A DNA stretch of 42,313 bases from BJGN01 sp041159865 (GTDB lineage: Bacteria; Bacteroidota; Bacteroidia; Chitinophagales; Saprospiraceae): NCBI GenBank assembly GCA_041159865.1, contig JBEAXK010000105.1, forward strand, positions 1-42,313. Direction: 5' to 3'. Positions 8,916 to 17,362 of the stretch are shown here, one piece after another. Both the position numbers and the translations under genes were made by a program. The notes below the pieces were generated by a model. That model saw nothing but the letters and a program-made list of their open reading frames with translations, was not told the origin of the DNA and searched no databases. How positions within the stretch are numbered: the stretch's first letter is position 1; each line of letters opens with the position of its first letter.

Positions 8916-9304
8916 AAGTGAGATAGATAGTAAAATCAGGTAAATATAAAACAAAATGTTTAATAAATGTATAAATATAACAAATTGTTTTAAAATAGTT
9001 TTATGCAGGGATACGTACCTATCCCAAGGCTACTGTTTTTTATCTCTGGAAAGGAATATAGCGTAACTTTTATAATCTGTTAACTAAAGTTTATACATTG
9101 ATGAAAATTGGATGATCAGATTATTTGAAATGCCTGAACAAACAATGTTGCCTGATTTGCCGCGAAATTTTATTTGTCAACCAAATGATTTTTGAACCAA
9201 TGGAAAAATGACAGGATGCTATTTACAGACTTATCTGTTTGAGTACTTGCGGGTATACGCTCAAAATAACTTACATTTACAAAAGGCAATCATTTGATTT
9301 TTGT
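8916..9304. other. 389-bp divergent intergenic region between dnaE and the Omp85 gene
   Basis: This AT-rich gap must hold promoters for both flanking genes, but I find no exact TAnnTTTG element on either strand. Visible structures are a short palindrome AACAAATTGTT (8979-8989), a hairpin with a 6-bp stem GGGATA/TATCCC (9008-9025), and a TACATTTA sequence (9272-9279) that is one base off the -7 consensus and close to the Omp85 start. A 27-codon open frame at 9112-9195 is not convincing as a gene. Confidence 0.5.
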
Positions 9305-11059
9305 ATGCGGTTTTCTATCAGTTTTTTTATTTTATTTCTGCTTCTGACCGTACCTTCTTTATCGGCTCAGATTCTATTGCAACAATTAAATGAAAATGGT
9401 ATAATGGCTCAAAAACAATCTGTTGTAACCCATATTCCACCCCATGAGTATGTAAAAGTGCTCACAGATAGCATGCAATATCAAGGTTATTTGGAATATG
9501 CTGTTGACAGTATGGTGTCAGTCAATGAAAAAACATATCTTTTTATTCATCAGGGCCCCTTATATTATTGGCGTAATATACAAAAGCCATCTGTTGAAAT
9601 AGCTCAATCTGCTATCTTGTTTGATAACGGAAAATGGGAGGCTATTACCAGAAAAAATATAGGTAAACCTGCAACATCATCGAGTCGTGACGGGCTTTTA
9701 AATGAAATAAATGAGCTTGTAACAACACAGGGTTTTCCTTTTGCAAGTACTTCACTGAATATTCTACAAGCAGAAAATGGAAAAATTGATGCTCAGATTG
9801 AGGTTAATTTTGGCACTTTCGTGCGCTTTGATTCTATTCTTTTAAAAGGAGAAAAGCCATTGGCACCTTCTTTTCTTTTTCGTTATCTGGACTTAAAAAA
9901 AGGGGCTGCCTTCTCGGGTGAAATGTTAGAAAAAATTAAATCGAGAATAGGAGCTCTTCCTTATGTGGAACTCCTTGATGCAAAACCTGTTCTTTCGGGT
10001 CAACAAATGAACTGGGTACTTACCATGAAGAAAAAAACGGCAAGTCGCTTCGATTTTTTGATTGGATTATTACCAGGAGCCACCACAAAATCGGGTGGGA
10101 CATTGCTGACAGGTACGCTGGAAGGTGAATTTCTGAATTCTTTCGGACGCGGAGAAAGGTTGTATATTCAGTTTGAAAAATTAAGACCTGAAACGCAACG
10201 TTTACAAATGGCACTTCGGTACCCTTTCTTATTGGGTTCTCCATTAGGATTAGACTGGCGCGCTGATTTATATAAACGAGATACTTCATTTCTTAATCTG
10301 GAACAATCAGTGGGGTTATTATTCCAGTTTCGTGGCGGAGATTATTGGCAAATTCATCTTGAATCTAATAGCAGTCGTCTGATAGGTATTGATGAGCTAA
10401 AAATTTTGCAAACAAAAAAACTTCCAGATCAGCTTGATATGAGACAATCAGGTATCGGATTTTCTTTCTCTTTCAACAGAACGGATTATGCGCTCAATCC
10501 CCGATCGGGCTGGTTGTTACAAGCACGGTTCACAGCAGGAAACCGAAAAATAATTCCAAATACAAGAATTGTTGCCCTGGGATTTTCTGAAAGCTACAAT
10601 GAATTCAAAAACCAGGCTCGGTTTAAAATTCATACAGAGGGAAGTTATTTTATTCCAATGGGTAAAATTAGTACGATTCAGACAAATGCAATGATTGGTT
10701 ATCTGGGAGGTAGTGGTGAGTTACTCAGGAATGAATTATTTCGACTAGGTGGGAATCAAAATTTGCGTGGATTTGATGAAGAAGCTTTTTTGGTAAAACA
10801 ATTTATTCTCGCCACCGTTGCTTACAGACTTTTGATTAGCAAAAATTCATACATCTATACGTTTTTCAATCAAGCTTTCCTGACAGAAATAAATCAAGGT
10901 ATACCTATGAATGATAAGCCATTTGGACTAGGTGCCGGGTTGAATATAGAAACAGGAGCTGGTCTGTTTGGAATAAGCGTTGCCGTTGGTTCAAACAAAA
11001 ATCAGCCCCTCAATGGGGCTACACCTAAAATTCATCTTGGATTTAAGAATATTTTTTAG
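9305..11059 (+). CDS. Omp85/BamA-family outer membrane barrel protein
   Basis: A 584-residue exported protein with signal peptide MRFSISFFILFLLLTVPSLSAQ. Residues about 25-260 look POTRA-like, and the rest is rich in alternating amphipathic strands. GGNQNLRGFDEE carries the loop-6 V/LRGF motif characteristic of BamA/TamA barrels. The protein ends in Phe (HLGFKNIF), a typical beta-signal for barrel insertion. It is shorter than essential BamA (usually above 750 residues with five POTRA domains), so it is a specialised relative, possibly TamA-like, with unknown cargo. A TTG upstream (9239) would extend the frame by 22 residues but would bury the signal peptide, so the ATG at 9305 is chosen. Its stop overlaps the stop of the convergent barrel gene by 4 bases. 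Confidence 0.8.
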   Translation: MRFSISFFILFLLLTVPSLSAQILLQQLNENGIMAQKQSVVTHIPPHEYVKVLTDSMQYQGYLEYAVDSMVSVNEKTYLFIHQGPLYYWRNIQKPSVEIAQSAILFDNGKWEAITRKNIGKPATSSSRDGLLNEINELVTTQGFPFASTSLNILQAENGKIDAQIEVNFGTFVRFDSILLKGEKPLAPSFLFRYLDLKKGAAFSGEMLEKIKSRIGALPYVELLDAKPVLSGQQMNWVLTMKKKTASRFDFLIGLLPGATTKSGGTLLTGTLEGEFLNSFGRGERLYIQFEKLRPETQRLQMALRYPFLLGSPLGLDWRADLYKRDTSFLNLEQSVGLLFQFRGGDYWQIHLESNSSRLIGIDELKILQTKKLPDQLDMRQSGIGFSFSFNRTDYALNPRSGWLLQARFTAGNRKIIPNTRIVALGFSESYNEFKNQARFKIHTEGSYFIPMGKISTIQTNAMIGYLGGSGELLRNELFRLGGNQNLRGFDEEAFLVKQFILATVAYRLLISKNSYIYTFFNQAFLTEINQGIPMNDKPFGLGAGLNIETGAGLFGISVAVGSNKNQPLNGATPKIHLGFKNIF

Positions 11060-11928
11060 AAACTAAATCCGATTGAAAGTTGCAAGGATAAATTTTGATC
11101 TTTATCGTTTCTGGGGATTACCTTGCCCGCAGTATCCAGGCTTAGTAAAGATAACTCCTGCTCAGCTCTTGTTAAATCAAAAAATCCTTTTTGAATTCTT
11201 GCGCCTAAGTAAAGCCCTTGACTCATAAATATACCCAATCCTGCCTGGAGACCAGCATCAATTCTGCTAAACAGAGGAACTCCTGTGTCACGGGTATCGT
11301 AGTAAGCACCTAAGGTAGCGGGAACTACTACTCTTCTGTTGTCAACTGTTATGAACTTAGCATTTGGTACACCTGTTTGTTGAAACTGATCTTTAAAATA
11401 ATCATATTTTAAAGGTATGAGAATAGGTTCAATGGTTTGTCCAACTATACTTTTACCACTATAATTCAGTTCGCCGACCCCTCTTGAGGTTAACATAAAA
11501 CTTCCGTATCCGCCAGCTGATAACTCAATTCTGCCTATCCTTAAATAGGCAGACAGGGGTAGATCAAGGTAGGTATTGGTAATTCTAAGGGTTGTATATC
11601 TTGTGCCTCTGGAATTTGCAACAGCGCCACTTTCTGTAAAAAGTCTAAAGTAGGAATCTCCCTGATATTGATAATCTGTTCCTCTTTGGGAATATAATAT
11701 TTCTGCACGCAGACCAACGGCACTATTTAATTTCCTGGTAATCATTCCACCGATATGAAAACCACTGGAGAACGTGTTTTTTTCTAAATCATTTCCTTTA
11801 GAATCAACTTCTGAAGGGCCGTCGATTCTTGAATAATTCAAACCAGCACGAATGCCACCAGACCATTCTTGTGCGATCAAAAATAAGGGCGATAAAAGTA
11901 AAAAGAGGAGTAAGTTATTATTTCGCAT
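11056..11928 (-). CDS. PorT-like outer membrane beta-barrel protein
   Basis: A 290-residue exported protein with a short signal peptide (LLLFLLLSPLFLIAQ). It has many glycine-rich amphipathic strands (GGIRAGLNYSRI, VGLRAEILYSQRG, LYLGARIQKG) and a C-terminal Phe (LSIGFSF), features of the OMP_b-brl_2/PorT-like small barrel family of Bacteroidota. The insert region at about residues 150-200 may form extracellular loops. No specific transport or secretion role can be assigned; PorT itself works in type IX secretion, but this large family is functionally mixed. It is the last gene of the minus-strand run, 21 bp after xth, and it overlaps the convergent Omp85 gene tail to tail by 4 bases. Confidence 0.75.
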   Translation of the reverse strand: MRNNNLLLFLLLSPLFLIAQEWSGGIRAGLNYSRIDGPSEVDSKGNDLEKNTFSSGFHIGGMITRKLNSAVGLRAEILYSQRGTDYQYQGDSYFRLFTESGAVANSRGTRYTTLRITNTYLDLPLSAYLRIGRIELSAGGYGSFMLTSRGVGELNYSGKSIVGQTIEPILIPLKYDYFKDQFQQTGVPNAKFITVDNRRVVVPATLGAYYDTRDTGVPLFSRIDAGLQAGLGIFMSQGLYLGARIQKGFFDLTRAEQELSLLSLDTAGKVIPRNDKDQNLSLQLSIGFSF

Positions 11929-11949
11929 TATTTGATTTATTTAAAAGGG

Positions 11950-12717
11950 TTAGAGATGATAAATTACCTGTACAGGACAATGGTCGGAATGGATGACATC
12001 ATTTAATTGATTAGCTTCCAGAATAGAGTCCTTTAATTCTGAACTAACCATCTGATAATCAATTCTCCATCCCTTATTATTTCCACGAGAGTTCGCACGA
12101 AAACTCCACCAGCTATATTGAACTTTCGTTGGATGTAAAATGCGGAAAGCGTCATTAAAACCCGATGCCAGCCATTGATCCATCCAGGCACGTTCCTCAG
12201 GTAAAAAGCCTGAACTTTTTTTATTTCCTACCGGATCATGAATATCTATGGGTTGATGGGCAATATTAAAATCTCCAACTACGATACAACGCGGTCTTTC
12301 TACTAAAAGAGATTGCATCCAGATTGAAAAGTCGTCTAAAAACGCCATTTTAAAATCTTGCCTGATATCACCTGTTGTTCCCGATGGGAAATAGCAGTTC
12401 AGTAAAGTCCACTGACCGAAATCCGTTCTAATAATCCGGCCTTCACGATCATATTTTTCAATACCGCAACCTATTATGACTTGATCTGGTTTGATTTTTG
12501 AAAAAGTAGCAACGCCACTATATCCTTTTTTTTCAGCCTGTGCCCAGCTTACAAAATAGCCTAATGCTTCAAAAGGGGCAAAATCGATTTGATCAAACTG
12601 TGCTTTTGTTTCCTGAACACAAAATATATCAATGTTCGTTGTTTGAAGCCATGCAATGAGCCCCTTGTCCATAGCAGAACGAATTCCATTGAGATTATAA
12701 GAAACCAATTGCAGCAT
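11950..12717 (-). CDS. xth: exodeoxyribonuclease III (AP endonuclease, ExoA type)
   Basis: A 255-residue Mg-dependent AP endonuclease/3' exonuclease of base-excision repair. The family blocks appear in order: SYNLNGIRSA (residues 6-15), the metal-ligand VQETKAQ, GDFNIAH near the middle, the WWSFR block and NKGWRIDY, and the catalytic SDHCPV close to the C-terminus. The length matches ExoA/XthA. A TATATTTG -7 element lies 35 bp upstream, so it may have its own promoter although it sits in a co-oriented run after the permease gene. Confidence 0.94.
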   Translation of the reverse strand: MLQLVSYNLNGIRSAMDKGLIAWLQTTNIDIFCVQETKAQFDQIDFAPFEALGYFVSWAQAEKKGYSGVATFSKIKPDQVIIGCGIEKYDREGRIIRTDFGQWTLLNCYFPSGTTGDIRQDFKMAFLDDFSIWMQSLLVERPRCIVVGDFNIAHQPIDIHDPVGNKKSSGFLPEERAWMDQWLASGFNDAFRILHPTKVQYSWWSFRANSRGNNKGWRIDYQMVSSELKDSILEANQLNDVIHSDHCPVQVIYHL

Positions 12718-12751
12718 ATCCCCTTTTATTTCATCTAAAAATCAGATGACA

Positions 12752-12759
12752 CAAATATA
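12752..12759 (-). promoter_or_regulatory. putative -7 promoter element of xth
   Basis: On the minus strand this reads TATATTTG, an exact match to TAnnTTTG, 35 bp before the xth start. No TTG is found 19 bases further upstream. A 6-bp hairpin (TCATCT/AGATGA, 12731-12749) overlaps the expected start of the transcript. Confidence 0.45.
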
Positions 12760-12794
12760 ACGAAGGGTTCCAATATTAAAGCATTAAAGTGATT

Positions 12795-14261
12795 TTAGGA
12801 TGCATTTTCGGTCAGACTTTCTTCATCTGCTTCAGGCATAGCAGGCCTGTTTTTCCATTTTAAATAAAACGGTATGCCTGTAAAGATTAATAGTAAGCCT
12901 ATAATGGCTTCTCCGGGTCTGTTATATAGGGTTAAAACAATTAAAACCAAACAAAAAGCAACAAATAACATAGGCACAACCGGATAACCGGGTACTTTGT
13001 AAGATTGTGGCGCACCCCCATTTCTCTTTCTCAATATAAAAACGCCGTAGGTACAGAGTCCGTAAAAAAGAAAAGAGGCAAAAATCAACATATCGGTTAA
13101 TTGGTCGAAACTGCCAGACAAAATAAGGACGGAAGACCAAAAGGCCTGATACCAGAGAGCATTACCTGGTGTTCTGTATTTTGGATGAACTTTTCCAGCT
13201 GAAGCAAAAAATTCCCCTCTTCTTGCCATTGCATAATATAGTCGCGCTCCCAGTAAAATAGTAGTATTGGTACAACCAAAAGTGGATATACAAATGAGGA
13301 TGGCGATGAATAAAGTTCCCGCTGGACCCACTATTTTTTCTATGACTGCGACAGCTGCAATTTTATTTTTGCCTTCATGTATTTGAATGAGTTCGTCAGC
13401 GGGCATGGCATATAGATAAGCCATATTTACCAGTAAATAAATAGCAATAACCGCTAACATGCCAAAAAATAAGGCCAGGGGTAGATTTTTCTTTGGATTT
13501 TGAATTTCTCCTCCAATAAAACTTACAGTTATCCAACCCTCGTATGCCCAGAAGGCCGCCAGCATGGCTGAAAAAAAGGCAGCAAAATAAGTAAATCCAT
13601 TGGCGCTCAAACTTTCATAACCTTCGGCTGGCTGGCTAATATTTGACCAGTTGCCGCCTTGCCAGCTAAGTCCCAGCAGGACTATGATTAATAAACTGAT
13701 AACTACCGTTGCAGTTGTCCACTGACTCAAAATCCCCGCTTGTTTGACTCCTCTGAAATTTAAAAATGTGAGTCCGACTACCAGGGCAATGGCTAATGAT
13801 TTAACTCCAATATTGGCAAATGGAAATAATATACCCCCAACAGAAAGAGAAGAGACGGCTGGAGAAAACCCCGGTAATGGATATAAAGCATTTACGGATT
13901 CAGCAAATACATACGCAATAGAGGCAACGGATGCCGTTCTTATAACCGCGTAATTACTCCAGCCAAAGAAAAAGGCAATGGTTTTGCCATATATTTCTCT
14001 TAAAAATACATAAGCACCACCTGATCCCGTTATTTGCCCCGACACTTCAGCAACAGATAAAGCACCTGCTAAGGTAACTAAACCCGCAGCTACCCATGCA
14101 GCCAGTACCCAGGTTGGTGATAACAACTCTGCAGTCATTGGAGCTACTTTTTTAAAGACTCCTGACCCAATTATAGAGCTGACTACCAATACAATAGCCA
14201 TTGAGAGGGTAATCGTTCTGGCAAGTTGAGTGTCCTTGCTTCCTGTTGTTGAATGTGACAT
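12795..14261 (-). CDS. APC-family amino acid permease
   Basis: A 488-residue inner-membrane transporter with about twelve hydrophobic segments. The first helix holds VSSIIGSGVFKK, the glycine-rich unwound substrate/sodium-binding segment of the APC (LeuT-fold) superfamily. GSGGAYVFLREIYG and the FWAYEGW segment also fit LAT/YfnA-like amino acid transporters. The substrate cannot be read from sequence. The gene starts 13 bp after the stop of the DPP-IV gene, so the two are probably co-transcribed, consistent with import of amino acids released by periplasmic peptidase action (inference). Confidence 0.9.
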   Translation of the reverse strand: MSHSTTGSKDTQLARTITLSMAIVLVVSSIIGSGVFKKVAPMTAELLSPTWVLAAWVAAGLVTLAGALSVAEVSGQITGSGGAYVFLREIYGKTIAFFFGWSNYAVIRTASVASIAYVFAESVNALYPLPGFSPAVSSLSVGGILFPFANIGVKSLAIALVVGLTFLNFRGVKQAGILSQWTTATVVISLLIIVLLGLSWQGGNWSNISQPAEGYESLSANGFTYFAAFFSAMLAAFWAYEGWITVSFIGGEIQNPKKNLPLALFFGMLAVIAIYLLVNMAYLYAMPADELIQIHEGKNKIAAVAVIEKIVGPAGTLFIAILICISTFGCTNTTILLGARLYYAMARRGEFFASAGKVHPKYRTPGNALWYQAFWSSVLILSGSFDQLTDMLIFASFLFYGLCTYGVFILRKRNGGAPQSYKVPGYPVVPMLFVAFCLVLIVLTLYNRPGEAIIGLLLIFTGIPFYLKWKNRPAMPEADEESLTENAS

Positions 14262-14274
14262 AAGCTACAATTAT

Positions 14275-16434
14275 TTATGGTTTTCCTCCTGGAGGACAGT
14301 ATTTTCTAAGATAATTGGTAAATAAGGTACGCAAATGTTCCGTTGTCCCTTCTCCTTCTCTGATACTATGAGAACGATTTGGGTAAGGCATAAACTGAAA
14401 TTGTCGGTTATGCTTTATCAATTCGTTGACCAGTTTTTCAGCATTTTGATAATGCACATTGTCATCCCCTGTACCGTGAATGTATAAGAGATTTCCAACC
14501 AGATTTTTAGCATGCGTAATAGGAGAACCCAAAACAAAATCTTCTCTGTTTTCCTGCGGAATTCCCATGTAGCGCTCCTGGTAAATATTGTCATAACTCA
14601 ACTGATCTCCTACTGCTGCAACAGATATGCCAGTTTTGAAGATAGCAGGATATTGGAAAAGTAAATTCAAGGTCGATGAGCCACCGCCGCTCCAGCCATG
14701 TACTGCCACTCTGGAAGTATCCATAAAAGGAAATTTAGCAAATAAGGTCTGCGCTCCCTGCGCCATATCCAGGATATTTATACGACCAATATTTCTATAT
14801 ATGGCTTTTCTCCAGGATCTTCCTTTGGGTGAAGGGGTACCCCGATTATCGAGAGAAGCATAGATATAACCATCGGCAGACATATCGCCTTTGTATAGGT
14901 TATTCCTGCCTGTTCCATAAGCATCTCTGACAGTACTACCTGCTGGCTCGCCATAAACGTTGAAAACAACCGGATATTTAAGATTAGGATTGAAGTCCTT
15001 TGGTTTTGTAAACCAGGCATCTAAAGTGACGCCAGAAGCTGTAGTTATTTGTAAAAAGGTTATGTCTAAATCAGTAACTGCTTTTTCTATCTGAGAATCA
15101 ATTGATTTTGAAGGGTCTAAAGACATGTTTGTTGGCAGATCTAACCATTCCGTGGTTGGACGGGTTTTTGCATTTGAAAAACTATGTCTGGCAAATTTTC
15201 CTTTTGGACTAATATCATAGCTGTGAGAACCTGTCTGATTGATGGGAGAAATTCTTGTAGCCATTCCTTTCCCATCTAAAGTTGTCTTATACAGGTAAGA
15301 CTGAGTAGCATTATCTGGGGAAGCCATAAAATAAAGCTGGTTATTTTCTTCATCAATTCTTGAAATGGAAATCACGTCATAGTTACCTGCGGTCAGGCAA
15401 ATTTCTTTTTTCCCATCTCGGCTCACTAAATAAACGTGCCTCCAGCCATCTTTTTCAGATTGCCATAAAAAGCTCTTACCCCCTTGAAGCCAATCCCAAC
15501 CCTCTGGGCCATCAATATCAATCCAGGCTTCATCTTTTTCCTGATAAAAGGAAGTAGCTGTTCCGTTAGCAGCTTGAATATAAAACAAGTTGCTTGTATT
15601 TTGCTTTCTATTGAGTTGCTGGACAATAAGCTCGTTGCTGTTTCCTGCCCATTCCATTCTTGGCAAATAGGTTTGACGGGGATCGCCCGGTATGTTCATC
15701 CACCTTGTTTTTCCGCCTGTAACAGACACTACTCCAATTTTATAAGGAGAAGGAGCTTCCCCCACTTTTGGGTACTCTACGGGTACGTTAAAAGAGTAAG
15801 TAGAATCGGTATTATTAATCATCAAAAAATTTCTAATCTGACGGGCATCTATTTGCCAGTAAGCAATTGATTTTGCGTCTGGACTCCAGCGAAAACCATC
15901 TCTGCATCCAAATTCTTCCTCATAAACCCAGTCGAAAGTACCATTTATTAGCCTGCTGTCACCGTCGGTAGTTAATGGGGTGATGGCACCAGAAGTAATA
16001 TCTTCAACATAAATATTATGTCCTTGAACATAGGCTACTTTCTTGCTGTCTGGCGAGATTTTTGCAAACATCATCGTTGAAGCAGGAAATTTTGTTCCTA
16101 ATTGTTTTAAATTTTTAGTAACCATGTCTAAAAGCCAGTAATCGCCTTTGGTGTCCTGCCTCCACACTCTTTGTGTATTGGTATAAATGAGTACTTTTTG
16201 ATTATCGGCGGAATATTCAAAACTTCTTACTTGAAGCGGTTTTGTCTGTCCCTTTGGTATCAAGAGATTAGCATTTACAAGGGTATCTACGTTCCGGTCA
16301 GGCAGCGTGATTTTTACAATCGTATTTTTTTGAATTTCTCTCAGACCAGTACCATCAGGTGCCCAGTCAATTCTACCTTGACCTAATAATAAAAAAGGGA
16401 TAGAAAGTAAAATAAAAGGAAGGGTTGATTTCAT
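14275..16434 (-). CDS. dipeptidyl peptidase IV, S9B family, secreted
   Basis: A 719-residue exported serine peptidase with a signal peptide of about 19 residues. An N-terminal beta-propeller is followed by an alpha/beta hydrolase domain. The catalytic triad can be placed at Ser582 (GWSGGGSS), Asp657 (HGTGDDNVH) and His689 (NRSHSI). The double-glutamate motif that anchors the free N-terminus of substrates in DPP-IV is present as DWVYEEEF (Glu173-Glu174). Cleavage of X-Pro or X-Ala dipeptides from peptide N-termini is therefore expected. It starts 4 bp after the 2OG-oxygenase stop and is followed by an amino acid permease, supporting a peptide-scavenging operon. An asaccharolytic pathogen's DPP-IV would be an analogue of the role, not evidence for this organism. 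Confidence 0.93.
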   Translation of the reverse strand: MKSTLPFILLSIPFLLLGQGRIDWAPDGTGLREIQKNTIVKITLPDRNVDTLVNANLLIPKGQTKPLQVRSFEYSADNQKVLIYTNTQRVWRQDTKGDYWLLDMVTKNLKQLGTKFPASTMMFAKISPDSKKVAYVQGHNIYVEDITSGAITPLTTDGDSRLINGTFDWVYEEEFGCRDGFRWSPDAKSIAYWQIDARQIRNFLMINNTDSTYSFNVPVEYPKVGEAPSPYKIGVVSVTGGKTRWMNIPGDPRQTYLPRMEWAGNSNELIVQQLNRKQNTSNLFYIQAANGTATSFYQEKDEAWIDIDGPEGWDWLQGGKSFLWQSEKDGWRHVYLVSRDGKKEICLTAGNYDVISISRIDEENNQLYFMASPDNATQSYLYKTTLDGKGMATRISPINQTGSHSYDISPKGKFARHSFSNAKTRPTTEWLDLPTNMSLDPSKSIDSQIEKAVTDLDITFLQITTASGVTLDAWFTKPKDFNPNLKYPVVFNVYGEPAGSTVRDAYGTGRNNLYKGDMSADGYIYASLDNRGTPSPKGRSWRKAIYRNIGRINILDMAQGAQTLFAKFPFMDTSRVAVHGWSGGGSSTLNLLFQYPAIFKTGISVAAVGDQLSYDNIYQERYMGIPQENREDFVLGSPITHAKNLVGNLLYIHGTGDDNVHYQNAEKLVNELIKHNRQFQFMPYPNRSHSIREGEGTTEHLRTLFTNYLRKYCPPGGKP

Positions 16435-16438
16435 GATG

Positions 16439-17350
16439 TTATTTTTTTAGCCCAATTTCTCTAAGGCGTTCATCTAAATATTCTCCAGCTGTAATAGGCT
16501 CAAAGTGTATTGGATTTTCAATGGAAATACAATTCTCCAGGCAACTTAAATCCATTTCAGGTCTTGGATGTAAGAAAAATGGAATGGATAATCTGGGTAA
16601 ATGCCATTCTTCTTTTGGCGGATTTACCACACGGTGGGTAGTCGATCGAAGGTAATTATTTGTAAGCCTTTGTAACATATCACCCACATTTATGACAATT
16701 TCATCTGCTTCTGGAACAATGGGGAGCCATTTTCCTTCTTTGGAAAGAAGTTCAAGTCCACCCGCTGAAGCACCCACTAAAAGGGTTATCAAATTGATAT
16801 CTTCATGTTGTTCAGCACGAATTGCACTTGCTGGTTCCTGAGTAATGGGTGGATAATGAATAGCCCTTAAAATACTGGTTCCGTTTTTTATTCTTTGGTC
16901 AAAATAATCAACAGACAGTTTTAAATGAAGGGCAATTGCCTGGAGTAAAGAAGATCCAGCCCGTTCAAACTCCCGATAAAGATTTTCCCCCAGAGATAAA
17001 AAGCCAGGTATTTCTGCAACGGAAACATTACCCTCATTTCCAATCTGAAAAAACTCTTTTAAATCTGCTACTTTTGAATGTTTAGCATGCTCAGTTCCAA
17101 AGGCAGTATATCCTCGTTGACCATTGGCACCTTGAATTTTATATTTTATTTTTTCGGGTTCTGATAAGGCAAAAAAGGCATGTGCTTCTTTGTAAAATGA
17201 TTTTATCAAACTGGAAGGTATACCATGGTTGACAACCCCTACGAATCCAACCGTATGGAAGGCATTCCCAAGGGTCTCAATAAATCTGTTTTTGTCATCT
17301 AAATTTCCCTTTTCAAATTGGGATAAATCAACTAATGGAATGGTTCTCAT
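16439..17350 (-). CDS. isopenicillin-N-synthase-like 2OG-Fe(II) oxygenase
   Basis: A 303-residue non-haem iron oxygenase. An N-terminal DIOX_N region (IPLVDLSQF, GFVGVVNHGIP) precedes the double-stranded beta-helix core. The iron ligands are His182 and Asp184 (QHEDIN) and His239 (STTHRVV); Arg253 and Ser255 (PRLSIPFF) match the RxS motif that binds 2-oxoglutarate. The substrate is unknown; family members act on small molecules, amino acids and peptides. It lies between gldB-like and DPP-IV with gaps of 12 and 4 bp, so it is part of the same transcript. No biosynthetic cluster for a beta-lactam is present. Confidence 0.9.
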   Translation of the reverse strand: MRTIPLVDLSQFEKGNLDDKNRFIETLGNAFHTVGFVGVVNHGIPSSLIKSFYKEAHAFFALSEPEKIKYKIQGANGQRGYTAFGTEHAKHSKVADLKEFFQIGNEGNVSVAEIPGFLSLGENLYREFERAGSSLLQAIALHLKLSVDYFDQRIKNGTSILRAIHYPPITQEPASAIRAEQHEDINLITLLVGASAGGLELLSKEGKWLPIVPEADEIVINVGDMLQRLTNNYLRSTTHRVVNPPKEEWHLPRLSIPFFLHPRPEMDLSCLENCISIENPIHFEPITAGEYLDERLREIGLKK

Positions 17351-17362
17351 TGCAAAAAGATT

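Noticed and set aside
8916..8954. N-terminal extension of DnaE by 13 hydrophobic residues
   Set aside because: The PHP domain begins directly at the Met at 8915; the extension has no family counterpart.
8979..8989. AACAAATTGTT as a possible LexA-type SOS box for dnaE
   Set aside because: Does not match a LexA consensus I can name for Bacteroidota; short AT-rich palindromes are common by chance.
9008..9025. Hairpin GGGATA/TATCCC upstream of dnaE
   Set aside because: Short stem with no T-tract and no gene ending nearby; recorded only as part of the intergenic description.
9112..9195. 27-codon open frame (MIRLFEMPEQ...) in the dnaE/Omp85 gap
   Set aside because: No recognisable family, no ribosome binding site, and such short frames are expected by chance; a decayed transposase or repair gene fragment was considered but the match is too weak.
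9239..9304. TTG start extending the Omp85 protein by 22 residues
   Set aside because: The added residues precede a normal signal peptide that starts at the ATG at 9305.
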